A stretch of 64,000 nt of DNA from Ottelia alismoides (GCA_037367405.1 JAZKJV010002320.1:496001-560000), one strand, 5' to 3'. Shown: positions 1 to 11,964, counted from the stretch's first letter. The notes: generated by a model not told the origin, from the sequence alone. Program-made: numbers and translations.

Positions 1-623
1 TCCAAGCTCCCATTCCCCACGTAATCATAGACCAAAGAGAGCCCCTCTTGCTCACACACATAGGCCTTCAAGCTCATAACATTCTTGTGCTTCACCATGG
101 CAAGAACCTCAAGCCCCTGCTGCACCCTCCTTTTGGCAGACTTGCCCTGCAGTGTCACCGGGGACCCATTCTGGCAACTGGGTTCCAAAGATTTGATGGC
201 CACGAGCAACCCATCATCAACTGTGGCTCTGTGGTACTTTCCATGGGGGCCAGAGCCTATCAAGTCGGTAACTTGTGTGCTGCTGACGATAACAGAGTGG
301 AGAGTCTTGGGGTTGATGGTGGGGGAGAATACCACGGGGCCTTTGAGCACAGGTGTCTGGTTCAGGTAGAAGAGACAGTGGCGGAGGAGGAAAACGAAGA
401 GGAGCGAGGAGAAGAAGCCAGTGATGGAACCCAACAGGAGGCTGAGGAGGACTTGGCGAAGGTGGTGGTGGTGCTTGGTGGTGCCCGAGGTGGTAAGTGA
501 TGGGGAGGGAGTTGGGGACTGTGAGAGGAGTGGCTGGGAATGAAGATGCTCTGACTGTGTGGTGGAGGGAAAGATTTGCAGGAGGAGGAAGATGAATGGG
601 AGGGTTTTAGGGAGGTTTACCAT
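1..623 (-). CDS. CRN: CORYNE-type receptor-like pseudokinase, N-terminal part (continues beyond base 1)
   Basis: Translating the minus strand from the ATG at 623-621 gives 207 codons open to the window edge. Residues 1-24 look like a signal peptide (LPFIFLLLQIF core). A short Ser/Pro-rich ectodomain with a four-His run follows, then a membrane helix at about 58-80. The juxtamembrane stretch LKGPVVFSP (93-101) plus NPKTLHS is highly characteristic of CORYNE. The start of a kinase-like fold follows: VAIK at 141-144 (lysine kept), then LEVLAMVKHKNVMSLKAYV and LVYDY. In Arabidopsis, CRN has almost no ectodomain, is an inactive kinase, pairs with CLAVATA2 and transmits CLE-peptide signals. The length up to this point fits CRN, and no intron is seen so far. 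The remaining kinase lobe, and so its catalytic status, lies outside the window. A different small receptor-like kinase is possible but unlikely. Confidence 0.85.
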   Translation of the reverse strand, partial: MVNLPKTLPFIFLLLQIFPSTTQSEHLHSQPLLSQSPTPSPSLTTSGTTKHHHHLRQVLLSLLLGSITGFFSSLLFVFLLRHCLFYLNQTPVLKGPVVFSPTINPKTLHSVIVSSTQVTDLIGSGPHGKYHRATVDDGLLVAIKSLEPSCQNGSPVTLQGKSAKRRVQQGLEVLAMVKHKNVMSLKAYVCEQEGLSLVYDYVGNGSL

Positions 624-1516
624 CTTCCACACAACAACAGATGTGTAGTAGGAGTGGAGGAACGGAGGAGAATGTGATGTGGGCTTCAAAGGGGAGGGCC
701 AAAGGTGGCAACTTTGCTGCAATACATGCTAAGAAGGTCCTCACACTGCTACATATGCAATCTTAAGAAAGGACCCATCTTTTTTTTTGCTTCCTCCATT
801 GCTAAATAAAGAAGAAGATGGAGGATGAGAGTAACCATAGGGACAAGAACCCATTTAGCTCTCTGCCAACACAAGTCTAGTGAAAGAAGGAAAGATGGGA
901 ACTTCTGCTCTCAGATGGGAAACCCATAAGAGGATGGGGAGTTGGGTAGGTGGTGGAGGGGGAAAGATGCAACCTTTGAGAGATGACCGGGGGAGTGGCA
1001 CCATTTCCATGCCTCACCTCTCTCTCCTGCAGTCATGCTACCATATACCACACGAAGAAGCTCGCCTTCTTTCTTTTACTGGCAGCAGGGGAGAGAGCAA
1101 AAAGGAGAATTTCACTGTGCTCTCTCCCTCTTCGCTTTTGCTTTTGTTTAGTGTGATGTTCTTTTCGGATGGAGGATACCACTTTCGATTGTTTGCTTGT
1201 TTTTTAATTGGAATTCTCGAAAATTCTCCATATCTTTCCCGCCCGATATATAAAGAAAAGGTGGATGAGGAACAGAGGGGAGAGATGAGGGTTGAGGGGA
1301 CTCCTCTGTCGCAATCACGGGGGAGGAATGGGACTTCTTGGGCTGCGCGCGAACGAGAAGGTAGAAAAAGGCACGGTCATTTTTTTCCCTTTTTGAAAAA
1401 ACAAGCATTTTTTTGAATGGGAAGCAGCTATGCGTCCTTTAAAAAAATAATACATCATATTTCCTTCTATTACAGATAAATCATACTGCTATTTATTCAA
1501 TCTTTCCTCCTAGCTA
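624..1516 (-). promoter_or_regulatory. Upstream region of CRN
   Basis: No coding sequence is recognised here. This is the 5' flank of CRN, read leftwards. A symmetric TATATAAA stretch at 1247-1254 is a possible core promoter about 620 bp from the ATG. The stretch also has purine- and pyrimidine-rich runs (780-1020, 1060-1150). The transcription start cannot be placed from sequence alone. The plus-strand open frame at 880-1416 does not resemble any family. Confidence 0.35.
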
Positions 1517-2190
1517 TTTTCCAGTGCCTCTTAATGTTTTTACATCCATCACACTTCCTTCGATCATAGATAGATTTTTAAGATTTTTTAGACATGGTAT
1601 TTATCCGCCACAACATTCACAGTTGGTTCATCTCTGAACCTTTTTGTTGCGAATCGCGGAAGCACGAATAAACAAGTTCAATTACGCAAGCACACAGATA
1701 TAAGGATTTAGAAGGTTCACATGTAACTAAGTTATGTATTTCGATGGCAGCGACTGATTTTCACTATATGGAGAAAAGAAGAATAGATAGGACATAGAGA
1801 GTCGTAACCTTAGGAGAGTTTATATACTACTCAATGTACATGTGAATCCTTCATACAAACGGATCCATATACTTGAATACAAATAGAACTTGTAATAAAA
1901 AAATTCACTGAGATACTGTCTGTCTTGTTGGGCTATGGTACTGCAAGATGAGATGCTACGTCGACTCGTCAACATGGATCAAATGGTTATGATTCAAAGC
2001 ATATCAATGATTCCATCTTCTAGTTCCTCCACTGTACTTATGTTTGTATCAATACCTATTGAACAACTAAAAACAAAAAAAGAAATCAACCCTTGAGTTA
2101 AGCCCTGGAAACGATGGATGTATGCTTCCTTTGTATTATTGTGTTAAAGAAAATAAATGCATAATTAACCATCATAAATTCACATGAAAT
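1517..2190. repeat. Left copy of a ~660-bp direct repeat
   Basis: This block, from CCAGTGCCTCTTA to TTCACATGAAA, recurs at 2738-3396 with roughly 90% identity by eye and small indels. It holds no coding sequence. Spacing and size would suit LTRs of a decayed retroelement or a tandem duplication, but clear TG...CA ends, PBS and PPT were not found. Confidence 0.7.
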
Positions 2191-2737
2191 ATTTGAGTAC
2201 ATAATTAAATCTTTTTCTCTTATTTATTTTTCTTCTATATTCTTTGATGATAGTTTTAATAAAATCCACAAAAAATCAAATTGAAAATAAGACTGAAATC
2301 AAAGAAATTGACCAAGTCCGAGTGTCCCATAGGAGTCTGTACAAATATTTCACTTTTATTCTTTATTTTATTTCCCTATTTCCTTATTTATTAAAAATCT
2401 AAAAAAATAGATTATTGTGTAAATATTATCTTTAATTTTATCTTTAGTTTTCTCGATTTTTGTTTTGATTAAAAGTCACTAAAAAATTACAAAACCCAAT
2501 AATCAAGGTATTCTATGTACATGGAGTACCCCAAAAATATCGTTTTGCATAGATGACCTCTTTTGCTCTTGGACTTTTCATGAAATTTGTAGATCTCACC
2601 GAGACGAGAAATTTTTGTGTTGAGCACTTTTCGATCTGAGGTCATTTTCTATTTTTTTCCCATATATCTTTTTATTTAATTTTCGAATTTTCTGGAGTTG
2701 ACACGTGGCAGCTCCTGGACCACCATGTGTCACTCAT
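2191..2737. repeat. Spacer resembling part of a Gypsy-type LTR
   Basis: This AT-rich stretch has no gene. At 2551-2720 it contains ATGACCTCTTTTG, TTGTAGATCTCA and a downstream CACGTGGC motif in the same order as at 31,900-32,060. It therefore appears to be a fragment of the same repeat family lying between the two direct repeats. Confidence 0.45.
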
Positions 2738-3396
2738 TTTTCCAGTGCCTCTTATTGTGTTTACATCCATCATACTTCCTTCGATTATAGATAGATTTTT
2801 AATATTTTTTACACACGGTATTTATTCGCCACAACATTCACAACTGGTTCATCTCTTAACCTTTTTGTTGCGAATTGCGGAAGCACGAATAAACAAGCTC
2901 AATCACCAAGCACGAAGACATAAGGATTTAAAAGGTTCACATGTAACTGAGTTATGTCCTTCGATGGCAACGATTGATTTTCACTATATGGAGAAAGAAG
3001 AATACATAGGACATAGAGAGTCGTAAGCTTAGGAGAGTTTATATACTACTCAATGTACATGTGAATCCTTCATACAAACAGATCCATATACTCGAATACA
3101 AATAGAACTCGTAATAAAAAATTTCACTGAGATATTATCTGTTTTGTTGGGGTATGTTACTGTAAGATGAGATGTTACGTCGATTCGTCAACCTGGTCAA
3201 ATGATTATGATTCAAGACATATCAACAATTTCATCTTCTAGTTCCTCCATTGTACTTATGTTCGTATCAACACCTATTGAACAACTAAAAACAAAAAAAG
3301 AAAATCAACCCTTGAGTTACAGATGCATGCTTCCTTTACATTATTGTGTTAAATAAAACCAATGCATAATTTACCATCACATATTCACATGAAAAC
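2738..3396. repeat. Right copy of the ~660-bp direct repeat
   Basis: This is the second copy of 1517-2190. Shared landmarks are TTGTTGCGAAT, GCGGAAGCACGAATAAAC, AAAGGTTCACATGTAACT and CCTATTGAACAACTAAA. It diverges after TTCACATGAAA. Confidence 0.7.
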
Positions 3397-3685
3397 GACA
3401 CACAATATAAAGGCGCTCGGTCACATCTCACATCTCCTGTAGAAGAAAAAAAATACTAGATAACTTTCCTTACACCTTGGAAATAGTATTGCTAGAAAGG
3501 TTGATTCCAATAAGATCCCTTGATTCATAAAACGGTTGTGAGCTAGTACATACCAGGAATGTCAACCATTCTCCTTGAGAAGAATCAAGAGACTACGTGT
3601 ACAACTCTCTCCATTCTCATTACACAAACACATGCGTACACATACATACTCTGTGTGTGTGTGCGCACGCAAGCACACGCGCGCG
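3397..3685. other. Anonymous sequence ending in a GT/GC/CA microsatellite
   Basis: Nothing is recognisable apart from a simple-sequence tract at about 3649-3690 with alternating purine-pyrimidine runs (GTGTGTGTGT, CGCACGC, ACACGCGCGCGTGT). The tract abuts the first TRIM-like LTR. Confidence 0.5.
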
Positions 3686-4918
3686 TGTAATACCTCAACT
3701 CCCAAACTATAGCCTCGCATCTAAACATACGAAGTATGGCTATGAATTATAAGTTGTAGGGATTACTACTGGACAACTTGTGCTTAAGCATTTTCGGTGG
3801 TTGTCCACGGATCCATTTGGCATCAACCCAACAAATTGTTAGGACCAGTTTTCTCTGATAATGAATCGAGAGCTCAGGACGTTACAAATGATATTAGAGC
3901 CAATTTTTCTCTAATAGTGGAAAGAACTACCCAAGAGGTGGAGTCACTCATAAAAAGAGATACGAGGAAAAGACTATCCAGAATATTATGCAACTTCCAC
4001 TGTCATTAGGAGTAAGTAGTGGACCATGTCGCAATGGGGGCGTTGCGAATAATAAAGGGGGAAGATTGTAACACCCCAACCTCCAAAATACATTCCCATG
4101 TTTAAAACTCACAAGACGTGTATGTGGGTTATAAGTGGTTGGGATTATTATTTGACAACCTAGGTTTAAGTATTTTGGGTTGTTGTCCACGGATCTATCT
4201 AGTCCTAGTTGTTAGGATCGGTTTTCTCTAATAACGAATATGGACCTAAGTATGGGATGTTACAAATGGTGTCAGAGCTAATTTTCCTTTGATAGTGGAA
4301 ATGGTTACCCGAGAGGTGGAGTTGCCACTACAAAGAGATATGAGGAAAGGCTGCCCAGAGCATGCAACCGCCACTGCCACACGAGAATAAGTGATGGATC
4401 ATGCCACAACGAGGACGTTGCAAATATAAGTGGGGGAGGTTTCCATCCCCCAAAATATAGTTCCACATCGAGAAACTCACAAAGTGTGGGCATGTGCTAT
4501 ACATGGTGGGTATTACTACTTGAAAGCCTAAGCTTAAGTATTTTGGATGATGATCCACATGTCTACCTAGGCTTGAACCCAACAAGTTTCTAAGGCTAGT
4601 TTTCCTAGATAACATACCAGAGATCTAAGCTAAATACGTTACAAATATTATCAGATCCAATTTCCTTTGATAGTATAGAAGGCTACCCGAGAGGTGAAGC
4701 CACCCCTACAATCAAATAGGAGGAAAAGTTTATCCGGAGCATGCAATCACTACTATCACTGGGAATAAGTGATGGGTCATATCGTAATGAGGATGTTTAT
4801 GAAGTGCATGTATGGGTTATAAGTGGTGCGGATTACTACTTGACAACTTGGACTTAAGCATTTTGGATGGTTGTCCATGGGTGTATCTAAGTTTGAATCC
4901 AACAAGTTTCCATTGTGG
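3686..4918 (+). mobile_element. Tandem array of TRIM-like miniature LTR elements, copy 1
   Basis: About 380-bp units repeat head to tail. Each unit has an LTR-like part starting TGTAAYACC and ending ACGTTACA or GATGTTACA, for example 3686-3886, 4077-4264 and about 4443-4643. After the LTR comes a primer-binding-site-like motif two bases on (GGTGTCAGAGC at 4268-4278, close to initiator-tRNA-Met). About 190 bp of non-coding interior follows, then a purine tract (AAAGGGGGAAGA) directly before the next LTR. LTRs shared between neighbours and the absence of coding sequence are typical of tandem TRIM arrays. The last unit breaks off near 4910. Units differ by many substitutions, so the array is old. 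Confidence 0.65.
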
Positions 4919-6757
4919 TGTGTTGAATGAGTCCACCCATCTTTTATAGGTCAAAATACAATCTTAGACGATTGCAAAAATCAATTTCTATTAATCACAT
5001 TTGTTCATATCAATTTTCTTTGGATGGAATCCCACTTTACCATATCAGGATTCCAGTTTTCTCAAGAAAAAATATAATAATTATTATCACTCTCACAACT
5101 TGAATTCCACCACAATCTCCATGCTAACATAACTTTGCACTAGACCATCCTTGTCTTTTGTAAGCTTCTCTTGCTAGAACTCACCACTTCTATGTATCAT
5201 CAATATGATTCATCTTAGTCATGCTTGCACAATTTGACGTTGCAAGTGTTAATGTGACACTTCACATTTTTTTAGATTAGAGAGCATGCTCTTATTTCAT
5301 TTGACAAAGAAAATCATACTTGCTTCTCCTTCTTACATCTTTCTATTGTAGAGATGCACTCTTTTTATATTGCTCGTGTAGAAAGAAACTGTAGCTCCAT
5401 CTCATGTCACCCCCACTCCTTAGCATGTATATTATGCTTGACATCCTCGTTTCTCACATCACAATGCATGCTCTTCTCATTACTCTAAAAACTCTCTCTT
5501 TAATGATAATCCAACATCGTTGTGACTCGATCATTCCCAACAAAATCATATTATTCGTTTTTATTGTAAGTGCGTTGATGCCACCTTTCGTAGTTTGTAT
5601 TGTTTAATCTAACGTGGAAAATTGCATTGATACAACTTTTTTATGCAGTAAATGTATCGATTGCCATCCTGATCATGCAATCATTACATGTTTATTATGC
5701 ACTGAACTACTCCTTACATGAACACACTTTATTTGAACAATCATCCTACATATGCCTTTGTCTCTTTTGAGCAGGCTAGCAACACTCCCTTACAAACTAC
5801 GGTAAAATCCTCGTGGTAAGTCTAAATTAGAGACCTCCTTAATAGGATCTCACAACTTGGAGTGACCACTAAATCTCACCTCTCTTAATGTAGAATCTAT
5901 GAACTCGATTACTAGCACGCGAACTTCATCATTTATTGCTCATCTACTAACATTGATCGAGACACATTTATATGTAGTAACTACACATCTACTGACCTTG
6001 ATCGAGACTCATTTATATGCAGTGATGTAACTCTCTCATTTAGTATCGTGGTTTCTCTATTGTAGATCCGTATCATCATATTATGAATCATAAGAAGATG
6101 GAAGATATCCGACTATGATCAGTGTCTTATGATGAATCCACGAATCATCTATTTTGTACTCTAATTTTAACTTAAATCTCTTGATGAACACCTATAAATA
6201 CCTCATAAAATACTCTTCTAGTACAAATGTCATTATCAACAACATCATAATAGGCATATACCACAAAAAACAAACAAGAAGAAAAATCATGAAAAACTCA
6301 AGAAGAGGCTCACATACATAAAATATATGTATAAGATATGCCTAAACTTCGACAACCATAATAGTTTTATCTTAACTCCTTTTGAACGAATTCTTATATC
6401 ATCTTTAAAAATTGTTATATACAAATATGAAAAAATAAACCAAAAAATTTACCCTCATTGACTGCGAAGAAATCTCAAACACCAGGTGTGCAAATTTTCA
6501 ACTTTCTGAGGCTAGATATGACCTTGTATGGATGATAAGAGTACAATATAACCACATGTTAGATATGTTTTAGTATTTTTATCACATGCATCTTTTTTAA
6601 CTTCTACAATATCAGTTATGCTACTTCTTTTTTGGAATATCAATTGTACCCTTGACTTATGCAACCATTATTAGTTGCACTCAACGAGTTAGTTGTCGTC
6701 CAACCACCTTTTCATCGGATGTTAACTTTTGGATACAAGGATAATTAGGAAGGAAAC
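4919..6757. repeat. Duplicated segment A, copy 1
   Basis: From TGTGTTGAATGA onward this region matches 14,871-16,700 almost collinearly. It has no intact reading frame. CTATAAATACC near 6190 resembles a TATA box, so the segment may be retroelement regulatory sequence. No protein family is recognisable. Confidence 0.75.
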
Positions 6758-6760
6758 TCA

Positions 6761-7135
6761 GGGTGTGTTTGGTATGTGGGTTAAGATGGGTTAAAGTGGG
6801 TTAAACTGGTAGCATGTAACTCATTTTTGTGTTTTGATGTTTGGATAGAGGGTTAAACTAAAGGTAGGTTATAAATGGGTTTATTGTGATATGATTGTAT
6901 TGAAGTTTGAAAAAGTAAGTAGTTATTGTGATGCGATTGTATTTAAGTTTGAAAAAATGATTAGAAGTTGAGTAGTTTATAATTTTTATATGATATGATG
7001 GTATAATATATTATTTTTTGATGGAATTGATGATGGAGAATTGATTTATTTAATTTTTTAAAAAGATAAAAATGAAGCCCACGTAGGAGTGAGAAAGAAT
7101 GGAGTAAGGGGGTACCCCATGTGCCGAACGACACC
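6761..7135. mobile_element. 375-bp MITE with 3-bp TSD (TCA)
   Basis: The left end GGGTGTGTTTGGTATGTG and the inverted right end (reverse complement GGTGTCGTTCGGCACATG) form imperfect terminal inverted repeats. TCA flanks it at 6758-6760 and 7136-7138. The duplicated copy of this locus near 16,685 reads AAACTCAAG with no insert and serves as the empty site. TIR sequence and 3-bp TSD suggest a PIF/Harbinger-like non-autonomous element. No transposase is encoded. Confidence 0.75.
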
Positions 7136-7140
7136 TCAAG

Positions 7141-7313
7141 GTACAAATGTTAACTTACTTTTACCAGCCTAATTGTGAAGAAAACGAAGGATATATGTGA
7201 AAATTCTCTCAGATCCCTTCTTCCTCGTCTTCTTCTTCCTTCATAGCCAAACCCCATCTCGCCGTCGACCTCCCCACAGCCCCGACCTCGCCACCGGCTC
7301 CACCAGGCTACAT
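7141..7313 (+). pseudogene. Truncated DVR-like gene fragment, copy 1
   Basis: Matches 16,706-16,861 of the second copy, including the CGCCGTCGACCTCCCCACA stretch and the ACCGGCTCCACC that corresponds to the TGST nucleotide-binding motif. It stops abruptly after GGCTACAT, where unrelated sequence starts. The remainder of the fragment is missing in this copy, most simply by deletion. Confidence 0.5.
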
Positions 7314-10092
7314 TTGAGGCCTTGCTAATAACAATGCAAGAAGTCACAAACATAACTAATATTTTAGAAAAAAACATAGGCATAACTGATGTTGCAAAAG
7401 TTAAGGACATTTTAATATAACTGGCTTTCCAAATCGAAAATGACGGCGTTTCCTCTAAAGTCCATGTTATCTCCTTTGTCTAAGTCATTACATAGTCCAT
7501 AAATGTCTGATAATGGTTTATAAGTTTATAATGTAGGTATATGCATAAGTTAGATATATTCCGGCACTTTAGATCTTATTTTGATTTTGGTTTTAAGTTG
7601 GGTCTAATTCTAATTAGCCGGGTTTATTGGATAGTGTTAAAGGTCGGAACTAAAATTGCTTTTTTACTCCATGGAAAGATGCTATAGAATAATTTTTTTA
7701 CCGATGTTTTTGAAATCGAACTGAAGATTGAATCGGAAACCTTAACAAGGTCGGATCGGATCAAACCATAGAATTCAACTGGTTAAACCAAATGATAACA
7801 TCGTCATTTTTACAGACTGAATTAAACCAAATCGAAGTGAATCAAAACATGTATAAAATATACAATTGAAAATAAATGGAATAGAAATAAAATACACATC
7901 CAATGTATATATCTTATAAGTAAAATGTTTTTAGTATGCAACATCAAATGCTATACATATGTGTACAAATAATATCCGGATAAAATTCTCTATAGAATAA
8001 TACTAATTTAATTGTGTTTAAAGCCAATTTAATACATAAACTTGCGATGCAGTAGCTTGTTAAAAGTTTAAAATCGATTGTCAAAAGTTATGGGTTCAAC
8101 TTCTACCACCTGATTCAATTTCGATTTGAAATATCAACTGAACTGTCGATTTGATTCAAAATCAAACTTTCGAACCAAGTTAGTAAAACTCGATTTACTA
8201 GAGCAGAGCAAGCCCGGTTCGTTGGTCGAACCAACATATCGAGTTTTCAAATCATTACTACTTAAGCGTAGGAGGAAAAAACAAAATGTTTGTCTTTTGT
8301 CCACCTTTGAGGTTAGTTTGGTTACTGGGTTGAGGTGAGTTGGTATAAGCTTATGTGAATAATAGCTATTTGAATGGATATGAAGGTTGGTAGAGGATTG
8401 AATAAGGAATGTGATGTGATATCACATTGATTTGTGATGAAATTTCAACCAATAAATGACCCAAGAATACATGAAGGAAATCAGATTACCTTGAGATAAC
8501 CCGGTAAACAAACGAACCTCAAGGAGACCGTCCCATATGATTGGGAATATGAGCAATAACAAGTGGCCTCTTTTTTTTCTAACACTGCTTTCCTCTCGCA
8601 CGTGCGCGCGCTCAAGAGATGGAATCTCTTTTCCTTGTGATTCGAGTTTGCAATGGCTGATTGCTCTCTACCTCTTCAGTTTTACCTTTTTTTGTTATAT
8701 ATTATATTTTTTACATAAATTTTAATGGTCATTGTCCAAGCAGTGGATTAAGTTGTATTTGATGTTGGATATAGATTCTTCATATACATCGAATTGCGGA
8801 AAAAAAACACAAAATTGATAAATAGATCCTACACGATATGCCTACTATAACCATCGAGAAACTAAGGATAAAAAAAGTGTAAGTTACAGATGCACAGATA
8901 ATTTTGAACGTGAAAAATTGTCACTAGGAGAGTTAAAAATCATAGGGTTGATTGCAACCAATTGTAGGGAAAAATGCTGGAAAATAACAGCTCCAAAGAC
9001 CTCTCCATCGAAAGTCAAACGTTTACTGCAGTACCCGTAATCCTTCTTTCTTCTCCCTTTCTTGTGATAATTTGTGTTAGACATATCATCACCTTGACAT
9101 TGTGAGAAACGTATTGCCTCCTGTATGATATGCTGTTTCCAAACCTAATGGTAAGAATGACTTGATACAATTACCATTGATGACACATGATGATTAGCTT
9201 CTAGTCAGTAAGATGCCTTGTACAATCAATATGTCATATTATTGATTAAACGCGGAACCTTGAAGTACTTGAAGTATTGATGGTCTAAGGAGATTATATG
9301 ACCACCCCCAATACTTTGGAGCAGGATGAGAAGACCATCAAAATGAAGAATCTTCAAGAAAACTCCGTGGATGCAGAAAGAAATGGTCACAAATGAAGCA
9401 TTCGATTTAGTTGTGCATCCTAACACAAAAATGAATATACACACACATAGACATATACATACATGCTTATTTATCTCCAAATCTATTGTGTTTGTTAGCG
9501 TTGTACATTGCTCTAACAGCTCTACAAACTTGTTCAATATAATTGAACTCATGGGAAAAAAGGCGACAAAAACGTTTCACATGTATCATCATCTTTTTAT
9601 TGACGTTTAACCTGAGAGAGGAATTGTATTCAAAGGTCTTGATAGTTGCCGCATGTTTTAACCGCACCCATATGTGAGAATAAGTTCATACCTGGCCCAA
9701 AACCTCTTCAAAAGGGTTGTATGCTCCATCTACATCAGAGGTCATGGCGTTGCAAGATATGACATGCACTCTAAGTATATGATGTAGAAGTATATATAGC
9801 TAATAAATACTCATACCATATGCTAACTTATCATGAATATAAATAAATTGATAAACCATTTATCAATAGACATTTAAAAGATGTGGTAGATAATCACAAC
9901 ACGATTCATTCCGATGACAGACAAAACGGCTCGTTAGACAATGAATGATGGAAGGTACATTTAGGGAACATTCTCGCATTAAGCATCATATCTGAACGTC
10001 AAATAAGAAGGGATATGGGATATAAGTTAGTTATGCTAGATAAAATTGTTAGAAAAGTGTTGGTTATTTTTATTTTCATGTTAGAAGAGGTT
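7314..10092. repeat. Duplicated segment B, copy 1
   Basis: Matches 25,764-28,167, from GAGGCCT...AATAACAATGCAAGAAGT to TTTATTTTCA..GAAGAGG. No intact gene was found in either copy. The copies differ by a 497-bp presence/absence at 8068-8564 bounded by AAGT, and by local tandem expansions in copy 2. The copy ends exactly where the Gypsy pol fragment begins. Confidence 0.75.
8304..8528. mobile_element. Possible ~225-bp MITE
   Basis: The left end GAGGTTAGTTTGGTTACT and the inverted right end (reverse complement GAGGTTCGTTTGTTTACC) pair as imperfect TIRs. The target-site duplication is ambiguous because CCTT/AAGG flanks are themselves inverted. The element lies in the 497 bp absent from the other duplicate, so that copy does not give a clean empty site. 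Confidence 0.5.
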
Positions 10093-11246
10093 TATTTCCA
10101 TGAACCTGGGTGCTAACTTCCCATGCACACCAAACCTCTACATTCCCTTCACAGGTGATACTTTGAGAAATACAAAGTCACCTACCTCAAACTCAAGGTC
10201 TCTTCGCCTAGTATCACTATAGCTTTTCTGGCGACTTTGAGCAGTCAATAGTCTTTTTCGAGCAAGCTCTACAGTTTCTCGTGTCTCTTGCAGTCTATCT
10301 GAATCATAAAGGTTCTTTATCCCGACCTCTTGCCAATACAAAGGAGTAGTAAACCTTCGTCCATAGAGTGCTTCAAATGGTACCATGCCAATACTTGTAT
10401 GGTAACTGTTGTTGTATGTGAATTCTGCAAGAGGCAAATGTTTCAACCATGATCCTTCCCATTCTAAGGTACATGCTCGTAACATATCCTCTAAAGTCTG
10501 AATAGTACGTTCTGATTGACCATCTGTTTGTGGATGATATGCTGTGCTCAAGCATAGTTGTGTACCTAAGGATTTCATGAAGTTCTCCCAATAGTGTGAG
10601 GTGAATCTCGATGGGAAACTACTTCCTTTGGGATACCATGGAGACAAATTACATGTGTAATATATAACTCAGCAAGCTAGTCTGGAGTGAAAGATAAGTT
10701 TATTGGAATAAAATGTGCTACCTTCGTCAGGCGATCTATTATAACCCATATACTATCTTTACTAGCAGTCGTCTGAGATAAGCCAGTAATGAAATACATG
10801 GAAATGCTTTCCCATTTCCATTCAGGTATAGGGAGGGGTTGCAATAATCCTGGTGGCTTTTGGTGTGAAGCCTTTACCTGCTGGCAAGTGAAACATGAAT
10901 TCACAAACTCAGCAACATCTTTCTTCATTCCCGACCACCAAAAGTATGAATGAAGATCCTTATACATCTTTGTAATTCCTAGATGAATAGATAATCTTGA
11001 GCAGTACGCTTCTCGTAAGATGTAGTTCAGGTGTGTTTGGTACACAAACTCTGTGATGGTTATACAGTACCCCATCTTGTAACTGGATCCCTCTATATCA
11101 TTCTTCTCAAGTTGTTGTCTCAAGTCTTTAAGGACTGGATCATCCTCCTGTCTTTTCTTTATTTTATCCCAGATCTCTGGTTTGTATTGGTGACGAATAG
11201 TTATAGTATCAACATTACTATTAAATGGTTTCCATTCACTTAGCAT
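10093..11246 (-). pseudogene. Ty3/Gypsy integrase, degenerate
   Basis: Minus-strand polyprotein sequence. The zinc-binding H2C2 region (HLGITKMYKDLHSYFWW ... CFTCQQVK) leads into the integrase core: VIIDRLTKVAHF carries the first Asp, YHPQTDGQSERT the catalytic Glu, and VPFEALYGRR and VGDFVFLKVSP close the domain. A stop after FTPD and a frameshift around HGIPK interrupt it, so it cannot be active. Weak homology continues to about 10,098, where the element is truncated and segment B begins. The partner 3' LTR is absent. Confidence 0.85.
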
Positions 11247-11964
11247 TCATAGTAAACCTCAGAAGTGGATAGCACTCACCAACCCAGGTGAATAAGTTCT
11301 TCTGCTAAGGGCATCTGCTACAACGTTCCCCTTACCAGGGTGGTTGGAGATAGTGCAATCATAGTCTTTCAACAACTCTAGCCACCGTCTCTGTCTCATA
11401 TTGAGTTCCTTCTGATCAAATAAGTATTTTCAAGCTTTTATGATCAGTGAAGATTTCAAAAGTAATACCATAGAGATAATGTCTCCATATCTTTAAAGCA
11501 AAAACTACAACAACTAATTCAAGGTCATGTATTGGGTAGTTCTTTTTATGTGTCCTGAGCTGTCGTGATGCATACGTAACTACCTTACCGTGTTGCATAA
11601 GAACTGTCCCAAGTCCTTCTTTTGATGCATCAGTGTACACTGTAAACCATTCACTCCCAGAGGGTAGAGTAAGGATTGGTGCAGATGTTAGGCATTCTTT
11701 CAATGTCTGAAAATTAGCTTCACATGTATCAACCCATAAGAATGGGACTTCCTTCTGAGTTAGTCTAGTCATTGGCAATGCTATCCGTGAAAAGTCCTTC
11801 ACGAATCTTCTATAATATCCATCTAAATCCAGAAAAGATCGTATTTCTATGATAGTCTTCGGGCGTTCCCAACTCATCACCGCACTAACATTTGTAGGAT
11901 CAACTGATATACCTTCTCCAGAAATAACATGACCAAAGAAAGATACTTCAGATAATCAAAAGTC
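11247..11964 (-). pseudogene. Ty3/Gypsy RT end and RNase H, degenerate
   Basis: In element order this precedes the integrase. [12 protein letters not shown] is the end of reverse transcriptase. [22 protein letters not shown] and FTDHKSLK carry the RNase H acidic residues, and [16 protein letters not shown] follows. One frameshift lies near 11,420 and stops separate this part from integrase. The element ends abruptly near 11,964, with gag, protease and most of RT missing, consistent with a truncated chromovirus-like copy. Confidence 0.85.

Noticed and set aside
48..500. Plus-strand open frame at the left edge
   Set aside because: Antisense shadow of the CRN frame; its composition mirrors the minus-strand coding sequence.
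880..1416. 178-codon plus-strand frame
   Set aside because: No recognisable domain; it lies in the CRN upstream region and includes simple low-complexity stretches.
3686..4918. CRISPR-like or satellite array
   Set aside because: Unit length (~380 bp), LTR-like ends and plant context argue for TRIM-derived units, not CRISPR.
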